Origin: Acidimicrobiales bacterium
GTDB lineage: Bacteria > Actinomycetota > Acidimicrobiia > Acidimicrobiales > Palsa-688
DNA: 6,048 nucleotides
Direction: 5' to 3'
Assembly: GCA_030039575.1 (NCBI GenBank)
Contig: JASHVH010000066.1
Coordinates: forward strand, 1-6,048
Shown here piece after piece: positions 1 to 6,048 of this stretch. The translations under genes and the position numbers were made by a program. Position 1 is the stretch's first letter. Each line of letters begins with the position of its first letter. The notes below the pieces were generated by a model, which saw only the letters and a program-made list of their open reading frames with translations, ran no database searches and was not told the DNA's origin.

Positions 1-580
1 TCCACCGGGGCTGGAGGGTGGAGAAAACATGGATGCCCCGGTTCCCGGTCGTCTTGGGCCGGGCCACGACGCCCAGCTGCTCGAACAGTGCCCGCACCTC
101 ATGGGCGGCCTCCTGGACCATCGGGAACGTGACGCCGGGGGTGGGGTCGAGGTCTATGCGCAACTGGTCGGCATGAGCGAGGTCCGCGGCATGTGAAGGC
201 CAGACGTGGAAACCGAGGCAGGTCAGGTTGACGGCCCAGAGGACATGGGCCAGGTCCCGCGCCACCAAGGCCTGAGAGGTGGTGCCGTTAGGGGTTGACA
301 CCTCCACCGTTTCCAGCCAATCCGGGTGCCGCTCGGGGACGCGCTTCTGGAAGAACGACGGTCCCGTGGCGCCATTGGGGAACCGCTGCAGCAGGACGGG
401 GCGGCCGCCCATGGCCCGCATCAGCGGTGCCTCGACCGCCTGGTAGTAGTGGACCAGGTCGAGCTTGGTATCCCCCCGCTCAGGGAACATCACCTTGCCG
501 GGGTGGCTGATGTTCAGCTCTCGGCCGGCCGCTTCGACCGAAACCTCGTCGCCGTCGTCGCGGTTCGCGCTCACGTTCAC
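1..580 (-). CDS. ligD: LigD-type DNA polymerase/primase domain protein (3' end outside window)
   Basis: This reading frame is open from a GTG at 580 to the left edge (about 193 residues) with no stop, so the C-terminus lies outside the window. I translated it by hand. It matches the polymerase domain of bacterial LigD, an archaeo-eukaryotic primase-fold enzyme that fills and extends ends during Ku-dependent non-homologous end joining. Visible family signatures are GRELNISHPGKVMFP (19-33), RFPNG...SFFQKR (66-80), the histidine motif GFHVWPS (123-129), the catalytic metal-binding pair in IDLDP (D143 and D145) and KTTGNRGIHVF (176-186). The third metal-binding aspartate would lie beyond the edge. 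Whether this is a stand-alone polymerase-domain protein, common in actinobacteria, or the first domain of a multidomain LigD with ligase and nuclease parts cannot be seen. A second in-frame GTG lies at 574. Neither start has a clear Shine-Dalgarno. It is separated from the upstream gene by a strong hairpin, so it probably has its own promoter. Confidence 0.88.
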   Translation of the reverse strand, partial: MNVSANRDDGDEVSVEAAGRELNISHPGKVMFPERGDTKLDLVHYYQAVEAPLMRAMGGRPVLLQRFPNGATGPSFFQKRVPERHPDWLETVEVSTPNGTTSQALVARDLAHVLWAVNLTCLGFHVWPSHAADLAHADQLRIDLDPTPGVTFPMVQEAAHEVRALFEQLGVVARPKTTGNRGIHVFSTLQPRW

Positions 581-581
581 G

Positions 582-587
582 ACTGTA
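582..587 (-). promoter_or_regulatory. Possible -10 box (TACAGT) for a leaderless ligD transcript
   Basis: On the minus strand TACAGT fits the actinobacterial TANNNT -10 pattern. It ends 7 bases before the GTG at 574, so transcription could begin at or beside that codon. No Shine-Dalgarno is visible before either GTG, and no convincing -35 hexamer is seen. The motif is short and could be chance. Confidence 0.25.
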
Positions 588-639
588 GGCGGGCCCGGCA
601 GGGGGATGGCACAGCCGTGAGAGCCCCCGGCAAAGTTTT

Positions 640-654
640 GCTCAGGCCTTGAGC
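640..654. repeat. Short inverted repeat upstream of ligD
   Basis: GCTCA (640-644) and TGAGC (650-654) are inverted around a five-base centre, and the palindrome AGGCCT is nested inside. It lies between the long hairpin and the ligD start, where an operator could be, but five-base arms are weak evidence for any function. Confidence 0.2.
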
Positions 655-656
655 CA

Positions 657-707
657 CGAACTGGGAACGAAAAGTGTCGTCTGGCGCACTTTTTCGTTCC
701 CAGTTCG
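657..707 (-). terminator. Long near-perfect hairpin, probable terminator after the dehydrogenase gene
   Basis: The arms 657-676 and 687-707 are complementary over 20 base pairs, with one unpaired extra T in the right arm (a run of five against four A). The loop is the ten bases 677-686. The hairpin starts 14 bases past the dehydrogenase stop and lies upstream of ligD, where a terminator is expected. It is unusual for an intrinsic terminator: the A/T tracts are inside the stem next to the loop, and no separate T run follows the base of the stem. Because the stem carries an A tract opposite a T tract, it could act on transcripts from either strand. A dispersed palindromic repeat or an RNA-processing site are alternatives. 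Confidence 0.6.
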
Positions 708-721
708 GAGCGGCACATGCG

Positions 722-1609
722 TTACTTGTGGCCGCGCATTACCTCGATGACAACCGAGTCATCAAGGCGCCCGAGGCCGGCCCGGCGGCCGGCCAGGTAG
801 ATCTGCTCCGCCGCCTCGGCCATAGGCGTCGAGAAGCCCGCCTCCCGGGCGGCCCCCATCACCAGGCCCATGTCCTTTACGAAAATGTCGAGCGCGCTGC
901 GGGGCGGTTCGAACTTCTCCTCCAGCATCCGGGCGCCACGGTCCTCGAACATAAACGACGCTGCCGCACCGTGGCGCAGGACTTCCCAGCATTCCCGGGC
1001 GTCGAGGCCGAGCGCCTCGGCGAAGGCCAGGGCTTCGGCGGCCACGGCGATATGCACCCCGCAGAGGAGCTGGTTGACCAATTTCATGCGTTGGCCGTCG
1101 CCCGGTGTAGGCCCGACCACGACTATGGTGCCGGCCAACGTCGCCAGCAGCGGGCGGACCTTTTGGACGGCGGCCTCGTCACCGCCGACCATGGCCAGCA
1201 GTTCACCGGACCGTGCTCGGGCGGTACCGCCGGAGACCGGCGCGTCCACAATGGGCGGGCCGCTGGGGCCGAACCGTTGCGCCCAGGTTGAAATTGCGTC
1301 CGGCCCGACCGTGGCCATGATGAGGACGGTGGCCTCAGCACGGAGCGACCCTCCGAACCCATCCGGGGAGAACAGCACCTCCTCGGCCTGCTCGGGTGTG
1401 GCCACCATGAGCACGGCCACGTCGGCGCCCTGGACCGCCTGGCCGGCCGTGGCCGCCGGGTGAGGGCCGCTGGGCCCGGCGACAGCCGAGAGGCGGTCAG
1501 GATCGTTGTCGAAAGCGACGACGTCGAACCCGGCGGCCACTGCTCGCCCGGCCATCGGGGCGCCCATGGCGCCCAGCCCCACCCAGCCGACGTTCAGGCT
1601 TCCGGCCAT
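722..1609 (-). CDS. NAD(P)-dependent 3-hydroxyacid dehydrogenase, threonate dehydrogenase-like
   Basis: A complete 295-residue member of the 3-hydroxyisobutyrate/beta-hydroxyacid dehydrogenase family, the normal length for it. The N-terminal Rossmann domain has GLGAMGAPMA (11-20). The substrate-binding motif DAPVSGG is at 122-128. The catalytic lysine is K176 in KLVNQ, with N179 alongside, followed by the helical C-terminal domain with KDMGL (245-249). An acidic residue after the second strand (FDND, 33-36) suggests a preference for NAD+ over NADP+; this is inferred from family rules. The kinase gene just upstream (43 bases between them, same strand) makes an L-threonate/D-erythronate-type dehydrogenase the best guess, oxidising the C4 acid to the 2-oxo acid before phosphorylation. 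Tartronate semialdehyde reductase and 3-hydroxyisobutyrate dehydrogenase remain possible. The start is ATG. No good Shine-Dalgarno is present within 12 bases of it. It is the last gene before the hairpin. Confidence 0.85.
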   Translation of the reverse strand: MAGSLNVGWVGLGAMGAPMAGRAVAAGFDVVAFDNDPDRLSAVAGPSGPHPAATAGQAVQGADVAVLMVATPEQAEEVLFSPDGFGGSLRAEATVLIMATVGPDAISTWAQRFGPSGPPIVDAPVSGGTARARSGELLAMVGGDEAAVQKVRPLLATLAGTIVVVGPTPGDGQRMKLVNQLLCGVHIAVAAEALAFAEALGLDARECWEVLRHGAAASFMFEDRGARMLEEKFEPPRSALDIFVKDMGLVMGAAREAGFSTPMAEAAEQIYLAGRRAGLGRLDDSVVIEVMRGHK

Positions 1610-1652
1610 CGATTATCGGGCCCGGTTAAAACTGGAGGTTTCCCCTGGGGTT

Positions 1653-3107
1653 TCATGCCGCCGCCTCGAGTTGCTTGACGGCTTGCGAAAGACTTTCTTC
1701 GGTACCTACGTTGCCGGCAAAAACAACGTAGGGCATCCCTACCGCTCCGGCGTGTGCCGTGACGGGCCGGAAAACCGAGATAATGCCCCGGGCCAATTGC
1801 CCGATAACGACCGCTCGACGGATACCAAAACCCCGGACCGCCACGTCGTGCGAGGTTATGCCGCCCTTGGCAATTACCCAGGCGGGCTCGTGACCGCGCA
1901 GCGGCGACAGAGCATCTGTGAGCGCCAACGAGACCTGACGGGCGATGGCCAGGTCGTCGTCTTGCCCACCGCCACTAACGACCGAGCGGCTGCTCATTAG
2001 GAGCACATTTGAAGTGGCTAGGGCGGACGCCACCCGGTCGGCGACCGCCTGCACGTGGGCCGAGCCGGCCCCGGGGGCCACCACCTTGGCCACGTCGAGC
2101 TCGACCTCGACCAAGGCGTGGTCCGCGGCGGCCTGGGCTACTTGTTGGTTCGTCAGTTTTGTGTGGGAGCCGACGATGACCAGCCCGTAACCCGGCCGCC
2201 GCTCGCCCGGCCAAATTTCGGTCGCCGACAGCGGTTCGTTCTGGGCCAAGCCGGCGAGAACGGGGACAAATGACGGTGCCGTCCGGTACAGGAACGACTT
2301 CCCGGCGGCTTCGAGCCGGGCCGCCGCCAGCGCCACGACTTCGTAGTCCGCGTACTCCAATCCGTCTACGACCACGAACTGCAACCCTCGCAAACGTGCA
2401 AGTAACTCCGACACCCGCTGGGGCCCGCCGACCCTGATGTCCTCTATCCCGATGCTCACCACGTCCGTGGCCCGCACTCGTCCCCCGCTCTTTTCCGCCA
2501 CGAACTCGCGTAGGTCTGATGCCGTGTAGCCGAAACTGGAGTCGCGGGCGAATTCTGTCTGCCCCACCGGCACGAACTCCCCGGAGACCCTGGCCCAGTG
2601 GCGCCCCCCGACCGTGACTCGACCCGCTTCGAAATAACCCGGGGCCAGCAAGACGGCGTCGTATTCCCGCCCCATGACGGCTCGGTGAGCGTTGTTCAAC
2701 GCCTCGACCTCACCGAACAGGTGGCCCCGGAGCGTCGAATCGCTCCTGCTTACCACGGCCAGGTGCAGGCCGGCAGTCCGGCAGTACTCGAGCGCCGCGG
2801 TACCAATATCGGTATTCATTTGAGCCGCCGTTCGAGGGTCGAGGCTGCGGGAATTAGTGAGCACGAATGCGCAGGATCCCGGGCCCCGAAAGGCCTCGGC
2901 CAGCTGGTCGACGTCGAAATCGAACAGGACCGACACGTCGTGCACGGCCTGAGATCCGGTGGCGTCGTCGTCGATCACAAGGAGGCGCCGGTCCGGTCCG
3001 CCCGACGCCCCTACTTGAGCACGCGCACCCGCAATGACCATCGGAGGCGGGACAGCGGGCCATGGGGAAATACCGGCAGGAAATAACCGATTTGATGCCT
3101 GGGCCAC
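1653..3107 (-). CDS. Four-carbon acid sugar kinase family protein (DUF1537)
   Basis: A 484-residue cytoplasmic kinase with both family domains. The N-terminal domain carries DDDATGSQ (46-53), TNSRSL (84-89), SRSDSTLRGH (120-129) and PGYFEAGRVTVGG (156-168). The C-terminal nucleotide-binding domain carries VGSHTKLTNQQ (312-322), AKGGITSHD (413-421) and GNVG (465-468). Characterised relatives phosphorylate C4 sugar acids such as 3-oxo-tetronate or D-threonate using ATP; the exact substrate here cannot be told from sequence. The downstream dehydrogenase would supply the oxidised substrate. I chose the GTG at 3107, because relatives of this DDDxTGxQ subgroup, as I recall them, carry a proline-rich N-terminal extension, and a -10-like box sits exactly upstream. 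The ATG at 3041 (462 residues) is a real alternative: the 22 codons before it have only about 50% GC at third positions. The gene as a whole is less GC-rich than the hut genes. Confidence 0.87.
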   Translation of the reverse strand: MAQASNRLFPAGISPWPAVPPPMVIAGARAQVGASGGPDRRLLVIDDDATGSQAVHDVSVLFDFDVDQLAEAFRGPGSCAFVLTNSRSLDPRTAAQMNTDIGTAALEYCRTAGLHLAVVSRSDSTLRGHLFGEVEALNNAHRAVMGREYDAVLLAPGYFEAGRVTVGGRHWARVSGEFVPVGQTEFARDSSFGYTASDLREFVAEKSGGRVRATDVVSIGIEDIRVGGPQRVSELLARLRGLQFVVVDGLEYADYEVVALAAARLEAAGKSFLYRTAPSFVPVLAGLAQNEPLSATEIWPGERRPGYGLVIVGSHTKLTNQQVAQAAADHALVEVELDVAKVVAPGAGSAHVQAVADRVASALATSNVLLMSSRSVVSGGGQDDDLAIARQVSLALTDALSPLRGHEPAWVIAKGGITSHDVAVRGFGIRRAVVIGQLARGIISVFRPVTAHAGAVGMPYVVFAGNVGTEESLSQAVKQLEAAA

Positions 3108-3192
3108 CGTGTTACCCTAACCGCCGGCCCTGGGCGGGGTCGCGCCTGCCGACGAGTAAAAGCGGCGCGCCTGGGACGGCTCCTTAGTTCGG
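3108..3192 (-). promoter_or_regulatory. Intergenic region with -10-like box at the kinase GTG start
   Basis: This is the only real gap in the run from hutH to the kinase (85 bases). On the minus strand TAGGGT (3119-3114) fits the actinobacterial TANNNT -10 pattern. With a six-base spacing it would place +1 on the GTG at 3107, giving a leaderless mRNA. No recognisable -35 is present at the usual distance (CGACCC there). The segment also holds an imperfect inverted repeat at 3141-3169. There is no hairpin plus T-run, so readthrough from hutI into the kinase is possible. Confidence 0.3.
3141..3169. repeat. Imperfect inverted repeat between hutI and the kinase gene
   Basis: CGCGCCTGC (3141-3149) is the inverted complement of GCGGCGCG (3162-3169) apart from one unpaired base, giving eight paired positions around a twelve-base centre that contains an A-rich stretch. 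The self-complementary GGCGCGCC (3164-3171) overlaps the right arm. It could be an operator, an attenuator stem or a weak terminator. No T-run follows it in the minus-strand direction, so a simple intrinsic terminator is not supported. GC-rich chance pairing is possible. Confidence 0.3.
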
Positions 3193-4434
3193 CTAAAAGG
3201 GCCCAAAGCGCTGAGGCTCGGCGGCCCAGGCCAGTTCGCCTCGGCGCCACACCTCGGCGACGACCGGCGCCCCCGGCCGGTACGCCAGGTAGAGGTACGA
3301 GGGGGCGTCGAGCACCACCAGGTCGGCCCGGGCGCCGATGCCGAGGTGCCCCACGTCGTCCCGGCGCAGGGCCCGGGCGCCTCCCAGAGTGGCCGCCCGG
3401 AGAGCCTCGTCGACGGTCATCCCCATCTCGCGCGTGGCCAGCGCGATGCACCACGGGATGCTCGTCGTGTAACTGGTGCCAGGGTTGCAGTCGGACGCCA
3501 GGGCCACGGTGGCGCCGGCATCGAGGAGGCGCCGGCCATCCGCGTAGGGCGAGCGGGTGGAGAACTCAGCCCCTGGGAGCAGCGTGGCCACCGTGGGCCC
3601 GGCCGACAGGGCGTCGACGTCCGCAGGAGCCAGGTGGGTGCAGTGGTCGGCCGAAGCGGCGCCGGCCTCCACCGCCACCCGGACCCCGGGGCCCGCCCCC
3701 AGCTGGTTGGCGTGGACCCGGCCTACGAGCGAACGGCGCGCCCCCGCTCGCAACACTTCGCGGGCCTGGTCGGCATCGAAGGCGCCCACTTCACAAAAGA
3801 CGTCGACCCAGCGAGCGTGGGGGGCACAAGCGTCGAGCATGTCCGTGCAGACGAGGTCCACATAGTCGTCGGGGCGCCCGGCGAACTCGGCCGGCACGGT
3901 GTGCGCACCAAGGAAGGTGGTGTCTTCGGTGTGGTCCTTCGCGATGCGAAGGCTGCGTTCTTCGTCGTGGGTGGTGAGCCCATAGCCCGACTTGCACTCG
4001 AGGGTCGTCGTCCCCGAGCTCTGGGCCTCCGCGGCGAGGCGGCTCACCGTGGCTTCCAGCACGTCCTCGGGGGCCGCCCGGGTGGCCGTCACTGTGGCCA
4101 GGATCCCCCCGGCCTTATAAGGGCGCCCGGCCAGGCGGGCGGCGAACTCGGCGCTGCGGTCGCCGGCAAAGACGAGGTGGGTGTGGCTGTCCACGAACCC
4201 CGGTACGATCGCCCGTCCGCCGACGTCGACAAGGCGGTCGCCTGTCCCCTCGGGGGCCTGGCCCGCGCCACCCACCCAGGCGACCCGGCCGTCCACCGCG
4301 ACGAGGGCACACCGCTGCCGGAGCCCGAGCGGCCCGTCGCCCAGCAATGGGTCGTTGGTGACCAGCGCCCCGATGTTGTCGAAGACGACTGAGCTAGCCG
4401 GGGCGGCAGCGCCGGCGGGAGCCGGAGGGCTCAC
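3193..4434 (-). CDS. hutI: Imidazolonepropionase
   Basis: Hydrolyses 4-imidazolone-5-propionate to N-formimino-L-glutamate, the third step of histidine breakdown, in the cytoplasm. The 413-residue amidohydrolase-fold protein has the usual family length. Landmarks are the N-terminal IGALVTNDP (21-29), the metal-binding [12 protein letters not shown] (82-93, H84 and H86), ECKSGYGL (146-153), GAHTVP (H178), HANQLG (H241), ADHCTH (H264) and ASDCNPGT with the metal-binding D315. The reading frame stays open 158 codons further upstream, but that part overlaps hutF in another frame and encodes arginine/proline-rich nonsense. The GTG at 4434, overlapping the hutF stop as GTGA, is therefore chosen. 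About 14 Ala/Pro-rich residues precede the conserved N-terminus. No Shine-Dalgarno is visible, so translation is probably coupled to hutF. Confidence 0.95.
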   Translation of the reverse strand: MSPPAPAGAAAPASSVVFDNIGALVTNDPLLGDGPLGLRQRCALVAVDGRVAWVGGAGQAPEGTGDRLVDVGGRAIVPGFVDSHTHLVFAGDRSAEFAARLAGRPYKAGGILATVTATRAAPEDVLEATVSRLAAEAQSSGTTTLECKSGYGLTTHDEERSLRIAKDHTEDTTFLGAHTVPAEFAGRPDDYVDLVCTDMLDACAPHARWVDVFCEVGAFDADQAREVLRAGARRSLVGRVHANQLGAGPGVRVAVEAGAASADHCTHLAPADVDALSAGPTVATLLPGAEFSTRSPYADGRRLLDAGATVALASDCNPGTSYTTSIPWCIALATREMGMTVDEALRAATLGGARALRRDDVGHLGIGARADLVVLDAPSYLYLAYRPGAPVVAEVWRRGELAWAAEPQRFGPF

Positions 4435-5837
4435 GGCTGGGTCAGGGCGTTGATGGCCAGACGGAGCGCCCCGGCGACGTCCCCCACCAGGAGATGCCGC
4501 CCGCCGGCAACTACGGGCCGTCCTGCGACCACGACATCGGTGACGTCGCCGGGCCCCGCGGCAAAAACCGCCCCCTCGACCAGGAAATCCTCGGTTATCC
4601 CGGCCAGGCCCGGGCCATCGAGCGAGATGGTCACAAGGTCGGCGGGAGCGCCGGGGCCAAGACGGCCGCCCGCCCGTTCCCCGAGGGCGCGGCACCCGGC
4701 GGCGGTGGCGGTTTCGAGCAACTGGACGGCATTGAAGTTCCCGCGGCGGCGCGACGCCAGCCGCTCGTTCATCTCGAGCCCCCTCATCTCCTCGAAGGGG
4801 TCGACCACCGCCTGGCTGTCGCTGCCCAGCGAGAGCGGCGAGCCCAAAGCGAACAGGCGCCGGGCGGGGCCGATCCCGTCGCCGAGGTCGCGCTCGGTCG
4901 TCGGGCACATGTAAACCCCGGTGCCGGACTCGCCCAACGTCTTGGCGTCAGCGTCAGAGAGGTGGGTGGCGTGCACGGCGACCGACCTTGGGCCGACGGC
5001 GCCCGCCCCGTCCAGTAACTCCACGGGGGTGGCACCGTAGGCGGCCAGCGCCTCCTCGTTCTCGGCGGCCTGCTCGGAACAATGGAAATGCAGGAGGGCC
5101 GACCGCTGCCTGGCCCAATCGGCCACCAGCCGGGCGGCGGCCGGTGGCACCGCCCGGACCGAGTGGATGGCCGCCCCGACGACGGCCCCGTCCACCCTGG
5201 CGAGCTGTGTCGCACGTTCGGCCCACTCGTCGACGTCCCTGTCCGCAAAACGGTGCTGGGCCCCTTCGACGGCCCGGCCGGGGCCGGCTTCCAGGTAGCA
5301 CGTGTCGAGCAGGACCAACCTCACCGCGGCCTCTTGCGCCGCGGCCAGGAGAGCCCGGCCCATCTCGTTCGGGTCGCCGTAACGTGCCCCACCGGGGCCG
5401 TGGTGAACGTAATGGAACTCGCCTACTACGGTGAAGCCCGCCAGCGCCATCTCGGCGTACACGGCCCGGGCCAGAGCGAAATAGCGCTCAGGGGTCAGTA
5501 GCTCCGCCACCGAGTACATCATCTCCCGCCACGTCCAAAAGTTGCCCTGGCCCCGTTGCGCCCGGCCACGGAGAGCCCGGTGAAAAGCGTGGGAGTGGGT
5601 GTTGGCGAAGCCGGGGAGCGTAAGCCCGGCCAGGTGCCTGGCGCCATGTGGCCGGCTCCCGCCGGTCGAAACGGCCTGGATGGTCCCGCCGTGCACGTGG
5701 ACGGTTACCCCCGCGGCGGCGGTCTCGGCCCCGAGCCAGGCGTAGTCGCAGTAGTACTCAACCGGCGGGTCGGTGGAGACGGGCATCAGCGACGGACCGG
5801 CCGGAACCCCGGGGGCCGGCGGAGGTGCTCCGGTCAC
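4431..5837 (-). CDS. hutF: Formimidoylglutamate deiminase
   Basis: Deiminates N-formimino-L-glutamate to N-formyl-L-glutamate and ammonia, acting on the HutI product. The 468-residue protein belongs to the metal-dependent amidohydrolase superfamily. Visible motifs are [13 protein letters not shown] (79-91, metal ligands H81 and H83), GEFHYVHH (139-146), IHSVRAV (224-230), HFHCSEQ (250-256, H252 and E255), HATHLS (289-294) and SLGSDSQ (336-342, D340). The GTG start at 5837 overlaps the hutH stop as GTGA. An in-frame ATG at 5786 (residue 18) is an alternative, since the first 17 residues are Pro/Ala/Gly-rich and not part of the conserved fold. A GGAGG lies about 19 bases before the GTG, too far for a standard Shine-Dalgarno. 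The gene shows that this organism uses the two-step route through formylglutamate rather than direct HutG formiminoglutamase cleavage. Confidence 0.94.
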   Translation of the reverse strand: MTGAPPPAPGVPAGPSLMPVSTDPPVEYYCDYAWLGAETAAAGVTVHVHGGTIQAVSTGGSRPHGARHLAGLTLPGFANTHSHAFHRALRGRAQRGQGNFWTWREMMYSVAELLTPERYFALARAVYAEMALAGFTVVGEFHYVHHGPGGARYGDPNEMGRALLAAAQEAAVRLVLLDTCYLEAGPGRAVEGAQHRFADRDVDEWAERATQLARVDGAVVGAAIHSVRAVPPAAARLVADWARQRSALLHFHCSEQAAENEEALAAYGATPVELLDGAGAVGPRSVAVHATHLSDADAKTLGESGTGVYMCPTTERDLGDGIGPARRLFALGSPLSLGSDSQAVVDPFEEMRGLEMNERLASRRRGNFNAVQLLETATAAGCRALGERAGGRLGPGAPADLVTISLDGPGLAGITEDFLVEGAVFAAGPGDVTDVVVAGRPVVAGGRHLLVGDVAGALRLAINALTQP

Positions 5838-6048
5838 GCCAACTCGCCCGTAATTTCCTCCACCGCGTCGACGACCTGGCCGGACCGGACGAGCCGGGTG
5901 GCCGCTTCCAGCTCGGGGGTTACGAAACGGTCGGGCCCAGCGCCCGGGACGGTCCGGCGCAGCACCGCCACCGCCGCCGCCGTCGCCGGGGCCGAAGTCA
6001 ACGGCGCCCGCAGTTCGATGGCGCGGGCGGCGGCCACCAGTTCCACGG
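5834..6048 (-). CDS. hutH: Histidine ammonia-lyase, C-terminal fragment (5' part outside window)
   Basis: Only the last ~71 residues are inside the window; the frame is open through the right edge, so the gene begins upstream. The segment VELVAAARAIELRAPL followed by an Ala/Val-rich helix, then PGAGPDRFVTPELEAATRLVRSG, resembles the C-terminal helical end of histidine ammonia-lyases. That enzyme removes ammonia from L-histidine to form urocanate, using an MIO prosthetic group formed from an Ala-Ser-Gly triad that lies outside this fragment. Position directly before hutF, with a GTGA overlap, supports the call. The catalytic part cannot be examined, and another aromatic ammonia-lyase relative is formally possible, though unlikely in this context. 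The in-frame GTG at 6046 is an internal valine, not a start. Confidence 0.8.
   Translation of the reverse strand, partial: VELVAAARAIELRAPLTSAPATAAAVAVLRRTVPGAGPDRFVTPELEAATRLVRSGQVVDAVEEITGELA

Noticed and set aside
295..652. Two overlapping plus-strand frames in the left region
   Set aside because: Hand translation of the minus strand shows a LigD polymerase domain across 1-580 with conserved catalytic motifs, which explains this stretch.
674..1291. Plus-strand open frame (205 codons) opposite the dehydrogenase
   Set aside because: It begins inside the hairpin and is antisense to a gene with clear family motifs. The composition looks like a shadow frame.
1611..1616. GATAAT as a -10 box for the dehydrogenase gene
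   Set aside because: It ends only two bases before the ATG, which would put the transcription start inside the coding sequence, and no -35 is visible. Co-transcription with the kinase is more likely.
1506..2000. Plus-strand frame (164 codons) across the kinase/dehydrogenase junction
   Set aside because: It spans the antisense of two real genes and shows no coding signature.
3346..4392. Long plus-strand open frame (348 codons) opposite hutI
   Set aside because: It is antisense to the well-supported hutI, with no recognisable domain. Long antisense frames are expected in DNA with very high third-position GC.
4435..4908. Upstream in-frame extension of hutI by 158 codons to an ATG at 4908
   Set aside because: It lies inside hutF in a different frame and translates to Arg/Pro/Gly-rich sequence with no family similarity. 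HutI homology begins just after the GTG at 4434.
1..6048. CRISPR arrays, tRNA genes, insertion sequences or toxin-antitoxin genes
   Set aside because: I saw no spaced direct repeats, tRNA cloverleaf or transposase-like protein on either strand. Coding genes fill nearly the whole window.

Overview
This is a GC-rich (roughly 60-75%), gene-dense bacterial window in which every supported gene lies on the minus strand, so transcription runs from high to low coordinates. GTG starts, GTGA stop/start overlaps, weak Shine-Dalgarno signals and the enzyme types suggest a high-GC actinobacterium. That assignment is an inference; no rRNA or other marker gene is present to confirm it.

Right half (6048 to 3193): the end of a histidine-utilisation (hut) operon. 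The C-terminal end of histidine ammonia-lyase (hutH) enters from the right edge. It is followed by complete genes for formimidoylglutamate deiminase (hutF) and imidazolonepropionase (hutI). Both junctions are GTGA overlaps, which implies one translationally coupled transcript. HutH makes urocanate, HutI opens imidazolonepropionate to N-formimino-L-glutamate, and HutF deiminates that to N-formyl-L-glutamate. This is the HutF branch of histidine breakdown. Urocanate hydratase (hutU) and the deformylating enzyme are not in the window and are expected upstream if present.

Middle (3192 to 722): after an 85-base gap without a convincing terminator come two more minus-strand genes. One is a kinase of the four-carbon acid sugar family (DUF1537). 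The other is a dehydrogenase of the 3-hydroxyisobutyrate/threonate dehydrogenase family. Together they resemble the oxidation and phosphorylation steps of C4 sugar-acid (threonate/erythronate-type) catabolism, but the usual aldolase/decarboxylase and isomerase are absent. The kinase gene is visibly less GC-rich than the hut genes.

Left (707 to 1): a long near-perfect hairpin 14 bases past the dehydrogenase stop probably closes this transcription unit. Beyond it starts a separate gene encoding the polymerase/primase domain of a LigD-type end-joining protein. It runs off the left edge after about 193 residues.

The window is mostly ordinary metabolism and DNA repair, and I see no clear undescribed system. 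The points most worth a second look are the hairpin, the incomplete acid-sugar gene pair and its base composition, and possible leaderless promoters placed directly at two GTG starts.
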